DNA from: Pontibaca methylaminivorans
GTDB taxonomy: Bacteria; Pseudomonadota; Alphaproteobacteria; Rhodobacterales; Rhodobacteraceae
Length of the DNA: 64,000 nt
Direction: 5' to 3'
Assembly: GCF_900156525.1 (NCBI RefSeq)
Contig: NZ_FTPS01000001.1
Location: forward strand, 1,488,001-1,552,000
Shown here piece after piece: positions 30,658 to 39,133 of this stretch; positions within the stretch are counted from its first letter, which is position 1, and every line of letters starts with the position of its first letter. The notes under the pieces were generated by a model. It was not told where the DNA came from. It ran no database searches and saw nothing but the letters and a program-made list of their open reading frames with translations. The position numbers were made by a program, and so were the translations under genes.

Positions 30658-31212
30658 ATGGATCTCAGCGGAAAGCTTCTGATCGCGATGCCGACGCTTG
30701 GCGACAACTGGTTCCAGCGTTCGGTCGTGCTGATGTGCCGCCACTCGGATGAGGGCGCGATGGGGCTCATCATCAACAAGCGCGCCCGCGACCTGCAGCT
30801 TTCGGACCTGCTCGAACAGTTCGAGATCACGCCCGATCCGCCCGATTTCAACATGCCGGTGCATTTCGGCGGCCCGGTCGAAACCGGGCGCGGCTTTGTC
30901 CTGCACTCGGGCGAATACAAGTCGCAACTGCAGACGCTCGAAGTGACCGGCGCGCTCGGCATGACCGCGACCATCGACATTCTCGAGGATCTGGCGACCG
31001 GCAAGGGACCGGAGCGCGCGCTTCTGATGCTCGGCTATGCCGGCTGGGGGCCCGGTCAGGTCGAGAACGAGATCACCATGAACGGCTGGCTGACCGTCGA
31101 TGCCGATGCCGATCTGATCTTTGCCCGTTCCGACGGCGAGAAATGGGAAGCGGCGCTGGGACGGCTCGGGGTCAATCCGCTCACGCTTTCGGCAGCGGCG
31201 GGGCGCGCCTGA
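30658..31212 (+). CDS. YqgE/AlgH family protein
   Basis: A 184-residue cytoplasmic protein of the UPF0301 family, recognised by the N-terminal GKLLIAMPTLGDNWFQRSVV, then GAMGLIINK, HFGGPVETGRGFVLH and the late GYAGWGPGQVENEI motifs. Function unknown despite wide conservation. The start ATG at 30658 has AGGAAAG just upstream. Divergent from the DsbD-domain gene and convergent with tsaC. Confidence 0.95.
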   Translation: MDLSGKLLIAMPTLGDNWFQRSVVLMCRHSDEGAMGLIINKRARDLQLSDLLEQFEITPDPPDFNMPVHFGGPVETGRGFVLHSGEYKSQLQTLEVTGALGMTATIDILEDLATGKGPERALLMLGYAGWGPGQVENEITMNGWLTVDADADLIFARSDGEKWEAALGRLGVNPLTLSAAAGRA

Positions 31213-31260
31213 ACCGCCTGCGGCTCGTGCTGCGGCAGATGCACGGCACGGATGCGGGCC

Positions 31261-32217
31261 TCAGTCGCGCGGCGCGGCGGCGCGGCGCAGCCGGTCGTTG
31301 ATCGCCCGCCCGATCCCTTGGTCGGGGACCGGCGCCACCGCGATCGGCCGGCCGGTTTCATCAAGCCGGTGCAGATGCCCGAACAGCATTGCCGCAGCCT
31401 CGGCCAGATCGCCCGCAGGCGAAAGGTTCAGGTCGCATTCCATGTCACCGAAGCCAAGCAGGACCTCGCCCGGCGCGGCGCTTTCGGCATTCAGCCGCAG
31501 CGGCGCGCGCGGCGCATAATGCGAGGCAAGCTGCCCCGGAGAACGGGGCCGCGCGCCGGCGGGCACGGGTGGGCGGGGCGACAGCACCGGACCGGTCAGC
31601 GCCTCGATCATTTCCACCGGGGTGCCGCCCGCGCGCAAGAGCCGGGGCGGGCCGGAGAGGTCGAGAATGGTCGATTCGACCCCGACCGCGCAGGGCCCCG
31701 CGTCGATCACGGCGGCGATGCGCCCGCCGAGGCCGGCAAGAACATGGGCCGCAGTGGTCGGGCTGATCCGCCCCGAGGGATTGGCCGAGGGCGCGGCGAC
31801 CGGCAGCCCGGCCGCGCCGATCAGCGCCTGCGCCACGGGATGCGCCGGCACCCGCACCGCGAGCGTGTCCAGCCCCGCCGTCACCAGCGGCGATATCCCG
31901 TGCCCGTTGGCCAGCGGCAGCACGAGCGTGAGCGGCCCCGGCCAGAACGCCGCCGCAAACCGTTCGGCGGTATCGGACCAGCACACATGGCGGCGCGCCG
32001 CATCCGCATCCGCCACATGGACGATGAGCGGGTTGAACGACGGCCGCCCCTTGGCCGCATAGATCGCGCCGACCGCCGCGTCGTTTCCTGCATCGGCGCC
32101 GAGCCCGTAAACCGTTTCGGTCGGAAAGGCGACGAGGCGCCCCGCGCGCAGGAATTGGCCGGCGCGGGCGATGTCTTGGGGCGCGGTGCCCAGCACCTCG
32201 GTTTCCGGCTCCGGCAT
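31261..32217 (-). CDS. L-threonylcarbamoyladenylate synthase (Sua5 type)
   Basis: Makes threonylcarbamoyl-AMP from Thr, bicarbonate and ATP for the t6A37 tRNA modification. The YrdC domain (about 1-200) has GRLVAFPTETVYGLG, KGRPSFNPLIVHV and the SANPSGRISPTTAAHV motif. The extra C-terminal Sua5 domain (about 220-318) follows a proline-rich linker (ARPRSPGQLASHYAP), making this the long Sua5 form rather than short TsaC. 318 residues. A small hairpin lies immediately before the start. Confidence 0.94.
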   Translation of the reverse strand: MPEPETEVLGTAPQDIARAGQFLRAGRLVAFPTETVYGLGADAGNDAAVGAIYAAKGRPSFNPLIVHVADADAARRHVCWSDTAERFAAAFWPGPLTLVLPLANGHGISPLVTAGLDTLAVRVPAHPVAQALIGAAGLPVAAPSANPSGRISPTTAAHVLAGLGGRIAAVIDAGPCAVGVESTILDLSGPPRLLRAGGTPVEMIEALTGPVLSPRPPVPAGARPRSPGQLASHYAPRAPLRLNAESAAPGEVLLGFGDMECDLNLSPAGDLAEAAAMLFGHLHRLDETGRPIAVAPVPDQGIGRAINDRLRRAAAPRD

Positions 32218-32223
32218 GGGGCG

Positions 32224-32242
32224 ATATGCCCTTTCGGCATAT
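32224..32242. promoter_or_regulatory. Hairpin just upstream of the Sua5-type gene
   Basis: atatgcc, loop ctttc, ggcatat: a perfect 7-bp inverted repeat 7 bases before the start codon at 32217. It could be an operator or a leader hairpin; no regulator can be named. Confidence 0.4.
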
Positions 32243-32352
32243 GGGCGGCCGGGCTGGTATCGCGGCCCGGCTCTCTGATATAGGGCTGAAGGTCTTTAGC
32301 CCGGCTGCCCCCCGGTTGCCAAGCCTGCCCGGGCGGATCAGGAGCCCCGTTG

Positions 32353-34032
32353 ATGTTTCATGCGCCGCTCGAGGATTACCGCTTCATCCTGCGCCACGTC
32401 GCGGGTTTTGATCGTAACGGTGGCCCGTCCGCCGCCGTCGATGCAGAGACGCTCGACGCGATCCTGACCGGGGCCGGGCAGCTTTGTGAGGGGGTTCTCG
32501 CGCCGCTGAACCGCGCCGGTGATGTGCATCCGGCCCGCCTTGAGGACGGAATCGTGCATGCGCCGCCCGGCTTTGCCGAGGGCTATCGCATGATCGCCGA
32601 TGGCGGCTGGATCGGGATCAGCGCCCCGCCCGGATACGGGGGCATGGGGCTGCCGCTCGCGCTGTCCGCCGTGGTGCAGGAAATGATGGCCGGCGCCTGC
32701 CTGTCGCTGCAACTGCTACCGGTGCTGGCGCGCGGCGCGATCGAGGCCATTGCCCGCCACGCAGGCCCGGACTTGCGCGACCTTTACCTGCCGCGCCTCA
32801 TCAGCGGCGAATGGACCGCGACCATGAACCTGACCGAGCCGCAGGCGGGCAGCGACCTTGGCGCGATCCGCTGCCGGGCGGAGCCGCGGTCCGACGGAAC
32901 CCACGCGATCACCGGCGAAAAGATCTTCATCACCTGGGGCGACCACGATCTTGCCGGCAACATCATCCACCTGGTGCTGGCCCGGCTGCCCGGCGCGCCT
33001 GCGGGGGCGAAGGGCATCAGCCTGTTCCTGGTGCCGAAACATCTGCCCGATGCAGACGGGAACGCCGCCGCGCGGAACCGGGTCGAGGCGGCGGGGATCG
33101 AGCGCAAGCTCGGCATCCATGGCTCGCCCACCTGCACCATGCGCTACGATGGCGCGACCGGCTGGCTGGTCGGCGGGGAAAATGGCGGGCTTGCTGCCAT
33201 GTTCACCATGATGAACAACGCCCGGCTCGGCGTTGGCGGGCAGGGCATCGGCATGGCTGAAGCGGCCTATCAGCAGGCGCTTGCCTATGCGCGCGAGCGG
33301 GTTCAGGGCAACCACGCGGGCAGCACCATCATCGACCACGCCGATGTGCGCCGCATGATCCTGACCATGCGTGCCGAGATCTTCGCGATCCGCGCCATCG
33401 CGGTCGCCGCCTCGGCGGCCGGCGATCTGGCTGCCGCAGGCGATGACGGGGCGGCGGCGCGGGTCGCGCTGCTCACGCCGATCGTCAAGGCGCATGGCAC
33501 CGATATCGCCACCGAGGTCGCCAGCGCGGCGCTGCAGGTTCACGGCGGACTCGGCTATATCGAGGACACCGGCATCGCGCAGCTGGTCCGCGACGCCCGC
33601 GTGCTGCCGATCTACGAGGGCACGAACGGCATTCAGGCCATGGATCTTGCGGGGCGGAAGCTCGCGGACGGGGGCAGGGCGGCCTTTGCCCTGCTCGACG
33701 AGGTGGAGGCGGCGGCGCGGCAGGCGGTGCTTTCCGACCTTGCCGCCCCGCTGCTGCAGGCGGTGGCGAACCTGCGCGGGGCGACCCGCTGGATGGTCGG
33801 GCGCGAGGACGTGCAGGATCGCCTTGCCGGCGCGGCGCCCTACCTGCGGGGTTTTGCCCGTGTGCTCGGCGCCGGTTGCCACCTGCGCGCGGCAGAAGCG
33901 GCGCCGGGCGGCGCGCGCGAACATCTCGCGCGGTTCTTCATCGCCGCGATCCTGCCCGAACATGAGGCGCTGCTTGCCCGGGCGCGGCTCGGGGCGGACG
34001 TGCTGTTCGCGCATCCCGTGGATGAGCTTTGA
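32353..34032 (+). CDS. Acyl-CoA dehydrogenase, large form
   Basis: FAD-dependent alpha,beta-dehydrogenation of an acyl-CoA. 559 residues from the ATG at 32353, which has AGGAG 8-9 bases upstream. Middle-domain motif: TMNLTEPQAGSDLGAIR; FAD-site segment QVHGGLGYIEDTGIAQLVRDARVLPIYEGTNGIQ; the preceding IFITWGDHDLAGNIIH loop. The extra C-terminal 120 residues mark the long ACAD group that includes fatty-acyl, and DMSP-pathway (DmdC-like), dehydrogenases. Substrate not assignable. An MBL hydrolase gene follows 12 bases later, so they probably form an operon. Confidence 0.92.
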   Translation: MFHAPLEDYRFILRHVAGFDRNGGPSAAVDAETLDAILTGAGQLCEGVLAPLNRAGDVHPARLEDGIVHAPPGFAEGYRMIADGGWIGISAPPGYGGMGLPLALSAVVQEMMAGACLSLQLLPVLARGAIEAIARHAGPDLRDLYLPRLISGEWTATMNLTEPQAGSDLGAIRCRAEPRSDGTHAITGEKIFITWGDHDLAGNIIHLVLARLPGAPAGAKGISLFLVPKHLPDADGNAAARNRVEAAGIERKLGIHGSPTCTMRYDGATGWLVGGENGGLAAMFTMMNNARLGVGGQGIGMAEAAYQQALAYARERVQGNHAGSTIIDHADVRRMILTMRAEIFAIRAIAVAASAAGDLAAAGDDGAAARVALLTPIVKAHGTDIATEVASAALQVHGGLGYIEDTGIAQLVRDARVLPIYEGTNGIQAMDLAGRKLADGGRAAFALLDEVEAAARQAVLSDLAAPLLQAVANLRGATRWMVGREDVQDRLAGAAPYLRGFARVLGAGCHLRAAEAAPGGAREHLARFFIAAILPEHEALLARARLGADVLFAHPVDEL

Positions 34033-34044
34033 AAGGAAACGGTC

Positions 34045-35100
34045 ATGGACGGAGCTGACATCGGCGCGCTGCGCTATCCCTGGACCGAACCGCCCGCGCC
34101 CGGAGAGGCGGTCGAGGTGGCGGATGGCGTGCTCTGGATGCGCCTGCCGCTGCCGATGAAGCTTGACCATGTGAACATCTACGCGCTGGATGACGGCGAC
34201 GGCTGGTCCGTCATCGACACCGGCTTCGACAGCCGCCGCAGCCGCGAGGCATGGCAGACCCTGCTTGCCGGGCCGCTTGCCGGGAGGCCGGTGCGCCGGG
34301 TGATCGTGACCCATCACCACCCGGATCACGTCGGGCTTGCCGGCTGGTTCCAGCGCGAACACGGGGCGGAACTGGTGATGACGCGCGCCGGCTGGCTGTT
34401 CGCGCGGATGCTGACGCTTGATGTGCAGGAGAAATGGCCGGAAGAGACGCTCGCCTTCTATCGCGGCGCCGGGATGGAGCGCGAGTTCTACGCGCGCCGG
34501 GCCAAGGATCGTCCCTTCAACTTCGCCGATGTGGTCGCGCCCATGCCGCTTGGCTTTTCCAAGGTGAAACAGGATGACCGCATCCGCATCGGCGGGCGCG
34601 ACTGGGTGGTGCATACCGGCGGCGGCCACGCGCCCGAACAGGCGACCTTCTGGAGCACGGACGACAACCTCGTGCTGACCGGCGATCAGGTGATTTCGAC
34701 CATCAGCCCGAATATCGGCGTCTATGCGACCGAGCCGCTGGCCGATCCGCTGACGGAGTGGCTGGAAAGCTGTGCGCGGCTGTCCCGCCATGCCCGTCCC
34801 GATCAACTGGCGCTCGCGGGGCACAAGCTGCCGTTCATCGGCCTGCCGCATCGCCTGCGGGCGCTGGTCGAGAACCACGAAAGCGCCCTCGCGCGGCTGC
34901 TTGAATACCTGGACCGGCCGCGCTCGGCCGGGGACTGTTTCCAGCCGCTGTTCCGGCGCGGCATCGGCACCGCCGAATACGGCCACGCGCTGGTCGAGTC
35001 CGTGGCGCATCTGAACCACCTTTATCACAAGGGGCTCGTGACGCGGGTGGCGGACCCGGAAACCGGGGCCTGGATGTTCCTGCGCTCTGATCGGGCGTGA
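34045..35100 (+). CDS. MBL-fold metallohydrolase
   Basis: A 351-residue metallo-beta-lactamase-fold protein. The zinc motif HxHxDH is present in atypical form as THHHPDHVGLAGW (residues about 90-102), with later ligands in HTGGGHAPEQATFW and LTGDQVI, and LAGHKLPF toward the C-terminus. The C-terminal third is helical and probably a dimer or substrate domain. No function can be fixed; being 12 bases behind an acyl-CoA dehydrogenase suggests thioester or lipid metabolism. Start ATG at 34045 with GAAAGGA upstream. Confidence 0.9.
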   Translation: MDGADIGALRYPWTEPPAPGEAVEVADGVLWMRLPLPMKLDHVNIYALDDGDGWSVIDTGFDSRRSREAWQTLLAGPLAGRPVRRVIVTHHHPDHVGLAGWFQREHGAELVMTRAGWLFARMLTLDVQEKWPEETLAFYRGAGMEREFYARRAKDRPFNFADVVAPMPLGFSKVKQDDRIRIGGRDWVVHTGGGHAPEQATFWSTDDNLVLTGDQVISTISPNIGVYATEPLADPLTEWLESCARLSRHARPDQLALAGHKLPFIGLPHRLRALVENHESALARLLEYLDRPRSAGDCFQPLFRRGIGTAEYGHALVESVAHLNHLYHKGLVTRVADPETGAWMFLRSDRA

Positions 35101-35190
35101 ATGACGGGGCTGCTGCATTTTGCCGGGGTGACAGGATTGGGCGCATCGGTTATCCAGTAGGCAATTGCTGTATAAACGGGACGACGGGAC

Positions 35191-35322
35191 ATGGCTGGAC
35201 CTCATGGGCAGATGGACATTATCGAACAGGAACGGACATTTCGCGGCTTTGTGAAATGGGTCGTCTGGTCGATCATCCTGACGGCGCTGCTTCTGATCTT
35301 CCTGGCTGTTTTCGCTGCCTGA
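35191..35322 (+). CDS. aa3-type cytochrome c oxidase subunit IV, 43 residues
   Basis: Small inner-membrane subunit of the aa3 oxidase. The translation starts MAGPHGQMDIIEQERTFRGF and continues with one hydrophobic helix (VVWSIILTALLLIFLAVFAA). This matches the bacterial aa3 CoxIV family (PF07835): a polar D-I-x-x-Q/E-x-x-T-F head and a single helix. No oxidase genes are nearby, which is an orphan location. A tataaac stretch at 35171 may be part of the promoter. Easily missed because it is shorter than common cut-offs. Confidence 0.82.
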   Translation: MAGPHGQMDIIEQERTFRGFVKWVVWSIILTALLLIFLAVFAA

Positions 35323-35340
35323 GCAGGCGCTCCGACTCCG

Positions 35341-35985
35341 GTGCACCGCGTCCTGCCCTGGCTTGCAACGCTGCTGCTGCTGGCTCTGCCGGGCTGCGCG
35401 GAGCGTGCGCCCCGTGCCGATGATGCAACGCTGCGCGAGGTGGCCTGGCGCGAGCCGGGGCCGGCCTCGCTTACGCTTTACACGATGGTCAACAACCGCA
35501 CCGGCAAGGGCGCGCATTCGTCGATCCTGATCAATGCCTCCGAACGGGTGATCTTCGACCCGGCCGGTTCCTTCCAGTCCGACCTGGTGCCGCAGCGCGA
35601 CGATGTCCTGTTCGGCATCACGCCACGAATCGAGCGGGCCTATCGGTCGAGCCATGCGCGCAGCACCCATCACGTTCTTCGCCAGAAGATCGAAGTGACC
35701 CCCGAACAGGCCGAGGCCGCCTATCGCGCGGCACTTGCCTACGGCCCGGTGCCGGGCGCCTTTTGCGCTGCTGCCGCCTCGCGCGTGCTGGCGGGGGTGC
35801 CGGGCCTTGGCGGAATGATCCGGCCGACGATGTTCCCGGCCCGGCTTTCCGAACATGTGGGGGCGATTCCCGGCGTGCAGGAAGACCGCTACCGCGAGGA
35901 CGGGGAGGATGGCCTTGCCCAAAGTCTGGCCCGCGCCAACCGCGACCTTGCCGCAGCGCAGGTTCAGGCTCAGCCCAGCAGATAG
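35341..35985 (+). CDS. Lipoprotein with a putative permuted papain-like (NlpC/P60-like) fold
   Basis: A 214-residue protein starting at GTG 35341 with a lipoprotein signal (VLPWLATLLLLALPGC, Cys19). No named family is certain. The order of likely catalytic residues is His59 in GKGAHSSILI, then Cys142 in VPGAFCAAAASRVL at the start of a helix. A strand-His first, helix-Cys last order is what permuted NlpC/P60 (LRAT/YaeF-like) proteins show, so an envelope hydrolase or acyl-transfer role is possible, as inference. It follows coxIV by 18 bases and converges with azlD with a 16-base overlap. Confidence 0.65.
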   Translation: MHRVLPWLATLLLLALPGCAERAPRADDATLREVAWREPGPASLTLYTMVNNRTGKGAHSSILINASERVIFDPAGSFQSDLVPQRDDVLFGITPRIERAYRSSHARSTHHVLRQKIEVTPEQAEAAYRAALAYGPVPGAFCAAAASRVLAGVPGLGGMIRPTMFPARLSEHVGAIPGVQEDRYREDGEDGLAQSLARANRDLAAAQVQAQPSR

Positions 35986-36305
35986 AGCAGCCCGTAAAGC
36001 GTGGCCGCCCCGGCAAGGATCGCGATCAGGACGCTGCGGCTCAGCCAGCCGGCCATGATGGTCGCGCCCGCCGCGATAAGACGTGGCAGATCCGGCGCTC
36101 CGCCGGTGGCCGCCGGCCAGAGCACCGCTGGCGTGACCAGCGCCGGCAGGATCGCGACCCCCGTATAGCGCAGGTGCCGCAGCAGCCATTCGGGCATGGT
36201 CCGGCTGCCGATCATGCCGAGAAAGACAAAACGCAGCAGGAAGCTCCCGACCGCAAGGCCGACGATGATGGTCCAGAGCGCGAGCGGTGCAGGCGGGGTG
36301 CTCAT
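35970..36305 (-). CDS. AzlD family branched-chain amino acid export subunit
   Basis: A 111-residue inner-membrane protein with four hydrophobic segments and the AzlD hallmarks LALWTIIVGLAVGSFLLRFVFLGM, RYTGVAILPALVTPAVLW and AAGATIMAGWLSRSVLIAI. AzlD works with AzlC to export branched-chain amino acids. It overlaps azlC by 4 bases on the same strand (azlC first). Its 3' end overlaps the convergent lipoprotein gene by 16 bases. Confidence 0.92.
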   Translation of the reverse strand: MSTPPAPLALWTIIVGLAVGSFLLRFVFLGMIGSRTMPEWLLRHLRYTGVAILPALVTPAVLWPAATGGAPDLPRLIAAGATIMAGWLSRSVLIAILAGAATLYGLLYLLG

Positions 36306-37018
36306 GGCCCGTGCTCCCGTGTGGCGAGGCGCCGTTCCGTTTCCGCCCCCGCGATCATGCCGAGCGTGCCGGCGACCAGCAGCCCGAGATTCCAGGGCAG
36401 GACGCCCCCCGGGATCGAGACCAGCGCTCCGGTCAGCGCGGCGGCGACATGAGCGGGTGTGCGCAGCATGGGGGCGATCATGGCCAGAAAGGTGATCGGC
36501 AGGGCGAAATCGAGCGCCCAGGATTCCGGGATGGCCGCGCCGAGCGCCGCACCCGCCCAGGTCGACGCCGCCCAGACCGGCGCCATCAGCATCGACGCGC
36601 CGGTATAGAAGGCAAGGCGCCCGCCCACGGAAAGGCGGGGGTTCGCCTCGTAATGCAGATGCGCGACCGCATAGGACTGATCGACCAGGAAGAACGCCAC
36701 CAGCGCGCGCTGCCAGAGCGACGCCGTCCCGAGCCAGGGCGTGAGCGAGGCCGAATACATGGCAAGCCGCAGGTTGACCGCGAGCGATGACGCCAGGACG
36801 ACGAGCGTCGGCGCCTGTTCCTGCATCAGTTGCAGCGCCGTGAACTGCGACGCGCCGGCAAAGACGGTGACGGCAAAGATCATGGTTTCAACGATGCTGA
36901 ACCCGGCTTCGGTCGCCAGAACCCCGAACAGCATCCCGAAGGGCACGACCACCAGCACGAAGGGCGCGCCCGCGAGCAGGCCGGCACGGAAACTGGAATT
37001 GTGGATGGTGGTTGCCAT
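36302..37018 (-). CDS. AzlC family transporter subunit
   Basis: A 238-residue polytopic inner-membrane protein, the large AzlC/YgaZ subunit of the two-part branched-chain amino acid exporter. Motifs: FRAGLLAGAPFVLVVVPFGMLFGVLATEAGFS, TVFAGASQFTALQLM and the Asp-containing FFLVDQSYAV. ATG 37016-37018 is preferred to the ATG 24 bases earlier because the conserved region begins soon after. Divergent from fdhD with 52 bases between the starts. Confidence 0.93.
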   Translation of the reverse strand: MATTIHNSSFRAGLLAGAPFVLVVVPFGMLFGVLATEAGFSIVETMIFAVTVFAGASQFTALQLMQEQAPTLVVLASSLAVNLRLAMYSASLTPWLGTASLWQRALVAFFLVDQSYAVAHLHYEANPRLSVGGRLAFYTGASMLMAPVWAASTWAGAALGAAIPESWALDFALPITFLAMIAPMLRTPAHVAAALTGALVSIPGGVLPWNLGLLVAGTLGMIAGAETERRLATREHGP

Positions 37019-37070
37019 ATGTTGCTCGTAGAATAGGCGCAACAGGCGCAGTATCGCGCGACGGCATGGG

Positions 37071-37961
37071 GTGCAATTGGCGAAGCTCGAGGAAACCGGC
37101 GATTACCTGATCGCTCCCGACCCGAAATCGCCGCGGCTGACGCGGGCCATCGAGGGCGTGGACCAGTCGGGCGAGCGGGTCATGCTCCCCGTGGTCGAGG
37201 AACGGCCGCTCACGATCTATCTGAATTCGCAGGAGATCGTCACCGCCATGACCATCGGCGATTATCCCGAATATCTGGCGCTCGGCTTTCTGCGGAACCA
37301 GGGTATGTTGCGCGACGACGACGAGATCACGGGCGTCGATTACGACGAGGATCTCGAGGTCGCGGTGGTGCGCACCACGCGCGAGACGAGCTATGAGGAC
37401 AAGCTGAAGAAAAAGACCCGCACCAGCGGCTGCGCGGTCGGCACCGTGTTCGGCGACATGATGGAGGGGCTAGAGGGGCTGCGCCTGCCGGCGGCGGAGC
37501 TGCGCACTTCGTGGCTTTACGAACTTTCCGCGCGGATCAACCGCACGCCCTCGCTCTACCTCGAGGCCGGGGCGATCCACGGCACGGTGCTGTGCCGCGA
37601 AAACCGTCCGTTGATCTATATGGAAGACGTCGGGCGCCACAACGCGGTGGACAAGATCTCGGGCTGGATGCTGCGGGAACGTGTCGATCCCGGGGATAAA
37701 ATCCTTTACACCACCGGGCGGCTGACCTCGGAAATGGTGATCAAGACGGCGCTCATGGGAATTCCGGTGCTGGCGTCGCGCTCGGGCTTTACCGCCTGGG
37801 GGGTCGACATCGCGCGCGAGGTGGGGCTCACGCTGATCGGGCGGATGCGCGGGCGCCGCTTCACCTGCCTCGCGGGCGAAGAGCGCCTGATCCGCGACAC
37901 CGACCCCGAAACCATCCCCGAGGAAGACCGCAAACATCGCCGCAAGAGCGCGGAAGGGTAA
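37071..37961 (+). CDS. fdhD: Formate dehydrogenase accessory sulfurtransferase FdhD
   Basis: Carries sulfur from IscS to the molybdenum cofactor of formate dehydrogenase. 296 residues from a GTG at 37071. The FdhD-specific region GCAVGTVFGDMM has the cysteine in TRTSGCAVG, and the HNAVDKISGWMLRE plus LYTTGRLTSEMVIKTALMGIPVLASRSGFT segments are typical. Only one of the two cysteines of the E. coli loop (C-x2-C) is visible. It heads the fdhD-mobA-mobB-moeA cluster: 3 bases to mobA. Confidence 0.95.
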   Translation: MQLAKLEETGDYLIAPDPKSPRLTRAIEGVDQSGERVMLPVVEERPLTIYLNSQEIVTAMTIGDYPEYLALGFLRNQGMLRDDDEITGVDYDEDLEVAVVRTTRETSYEDKLKKKTRTSGCAVGTVFGDMMEGLEGLRLPAAELRTSWLYELSARINRTPSLYLEAGAIHGTVLCRENRPLIYMEDVGRHNAVDKISGWMLRERVDPGDKILYTTGRLTSEMVIKTALMGIPVLASRSGFTAWGVDIAREVGLTLIGRMRGRRFTCLAGEERLIRDTDPETIPEEDRKHRRKSAEG

Positions 37962-37964
37962 GTC

Positions 37965-38609
37965 ATGCAGGATATGGAACAGGGCGCGGTGAATGCGCCG
38001 CTCGGGGTGATCCTTGCCGGCGGGCAGGCGCGCCGCATGGGCGGGGGCGACAAGGGGGAGCTTGACCTCGGCGGGCAGAGCCTGCTTTCCCGTGTCATCG
38101 GACGTCTTGCGCCGCAGGTGGATGCGCTCGCGCTGAATGCGAACGGCGACCCGGCCCGCTTTGCCAGATACGGGCTGCCGGTCCTGCCCGACAGTATCGG
38201 CGGCTATGTCGGGCCGCTGGCCGGGGTGCTGGCGGGGATGGACTGGGCCGCCGCGCGGGGCGCCGACGTGATCGTGACCGCGGCCTGGGACACGCCGTTC
38301 TTTCCGCGCGACCTCGTGGCGCGGCTTTCGGCGGCGGCGCAGGGCATGGACCATCCGCTGGTGCTGGCCGCGACCGATGACCCCGAACGCGGTTTTACGC
38401 GCCATTCGGCCTTCGGGCTCTGGCCGGTGGCGCTGCGCGAGGATTTGCGCGCGGCGCTGGGCGAGGGGCTGCGCAAGATCGTGCTCTGGACCGAGCGCCA
38501 CGGCGGACGCTTTGCCGAATTTCCGCGCGGCGCCATTGATCCTTTCTTCAACGTGAACACGCCCGGGGATCTCGAGGCCGCCGCGGCTGTGCTGGAGAAT
38601 GATCCATGA
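37965..38609 (+). CDS. mobA: Molybdenum cofactor guanylyltransferase
   Basis: Adds GMP to molybdopterin to form the MGD cofactor used by DMSO reductase-type enzymes such as formate dehydrogenase. 214 residues with the nucleotidyltransferase start GVILAGGQARRMGGGDKGELDLGG, DSIGGYVGPLAGVLAGMDW, and the metal-site Asp in AAWDTPFFPRDL. The C-terminal NVNTPGDLEAAAAV is also typical. It overlaps mobB by 4 bases, so the two are translationally coupled. Confidence 0.95.
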   Translation: MQDMEQGAVNAPLGVILAGGQARRMGGGDKGELDLGGQSLLSRVIGRLAPQVDALALNANGDPARFARYGLPVLPDSIGGYVGPLAGVLAGMDWAAARGADVIVTAAWDTPFFPRDLVARLSAAAQGMDHPLVLAATDDPERGFTRHSAFGLWPVALREDLRAALGEGLRKIVLWTERHGGRFAEFPRGAIDPFFNVNTPGDLEAAAAVLENDP

Positions 38610-39133
38610 AGGTTTACGGCATCACCGGCTGGAAGAATTCGGGCAAGACCGGGCTGGTGGAGCGGCTTGTGACCGAGATCGCCGGGCGCGGGCTGTCGGT
38701 TTCGACGATCAAGCACGCCCATCACGCCTTCGACGTGGATCAGGAGGGCACCGACAGCTGGCGTCACCGTCACGCCGGGGCGCGCGAGGTGCTGCTGGCG
38801 TCGGGCCGCCGCTTCGCGCTCATGCACGAATTGCGCGGCGCGCCGGAGCCGGCGCTTTCCGATCTGCTGGCCCGCCTTGCTCCGGTCGATCTGGTGCTGA
38901 TCGAGGGCTACAAGCGCGAGGCCCACCCCAAGATCGAGGCCCATCGCGCCGAAACCGGCAAGGCCCTGATCGGGCGTGACGATGCCTCGGTGCGCGCCGT
39001 GGCGTCGGATGTGCCGCTCGACTTCGACCGGCCGGTGTTCGATCTGAACGACACACAGGGAATCGCCGACTTCATCCTTGGCGAGACCGGGCTTGCGACC
39101 ACCGACAGGGAGGCGATGCGCCATGACGCCTGA
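38606..39133 (+). CDS. mobB: Molybdopterin-guanine dinucleotide biosynthesis adaptor protein
   Basis: GTP-binding partner of MobA. 175 residues; the P-loop is GWKNSGKTGLVERL at the N-terminus, followed by STIKHAHHAFDVDQEGTDSWRHRHAGA and LVLIEGYKREAHPKIE, the classical MobB motifs. Overlaps mobA by 4 and moeA by 11 bases. Confidence 0.95.
   Translation: MKVYGITGWKNSGKTGLVERLVTEIAGRGLSVSTIKHAHHAFDVDQEGTDSWRHRHAGAREVLLASGRRFALMHELRGAPEPALSDLLARLAPVDLVLIEGYKREAHPKIEAHRAETGKALIGRDDASVRAVASDVPLDFDRPVFDLNDTQGIADFILGETGLATTDREAMRHDA

Noticed and set aside
35101-35160. Short ATG frame right after the MBL gene (19 codons)
   Set aside because: No ribosome site, no hydrophobic or family pattern; CoxIV lies 30 bases further.
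32716-36189. 1157-codon minus-strand frame opposite the acyl-CoA dehydrogenase, MBL and lipoprotein genes
   Set aside because: It covers four good plus-strand genes and their gaps, and its translation has no recognisable domain.
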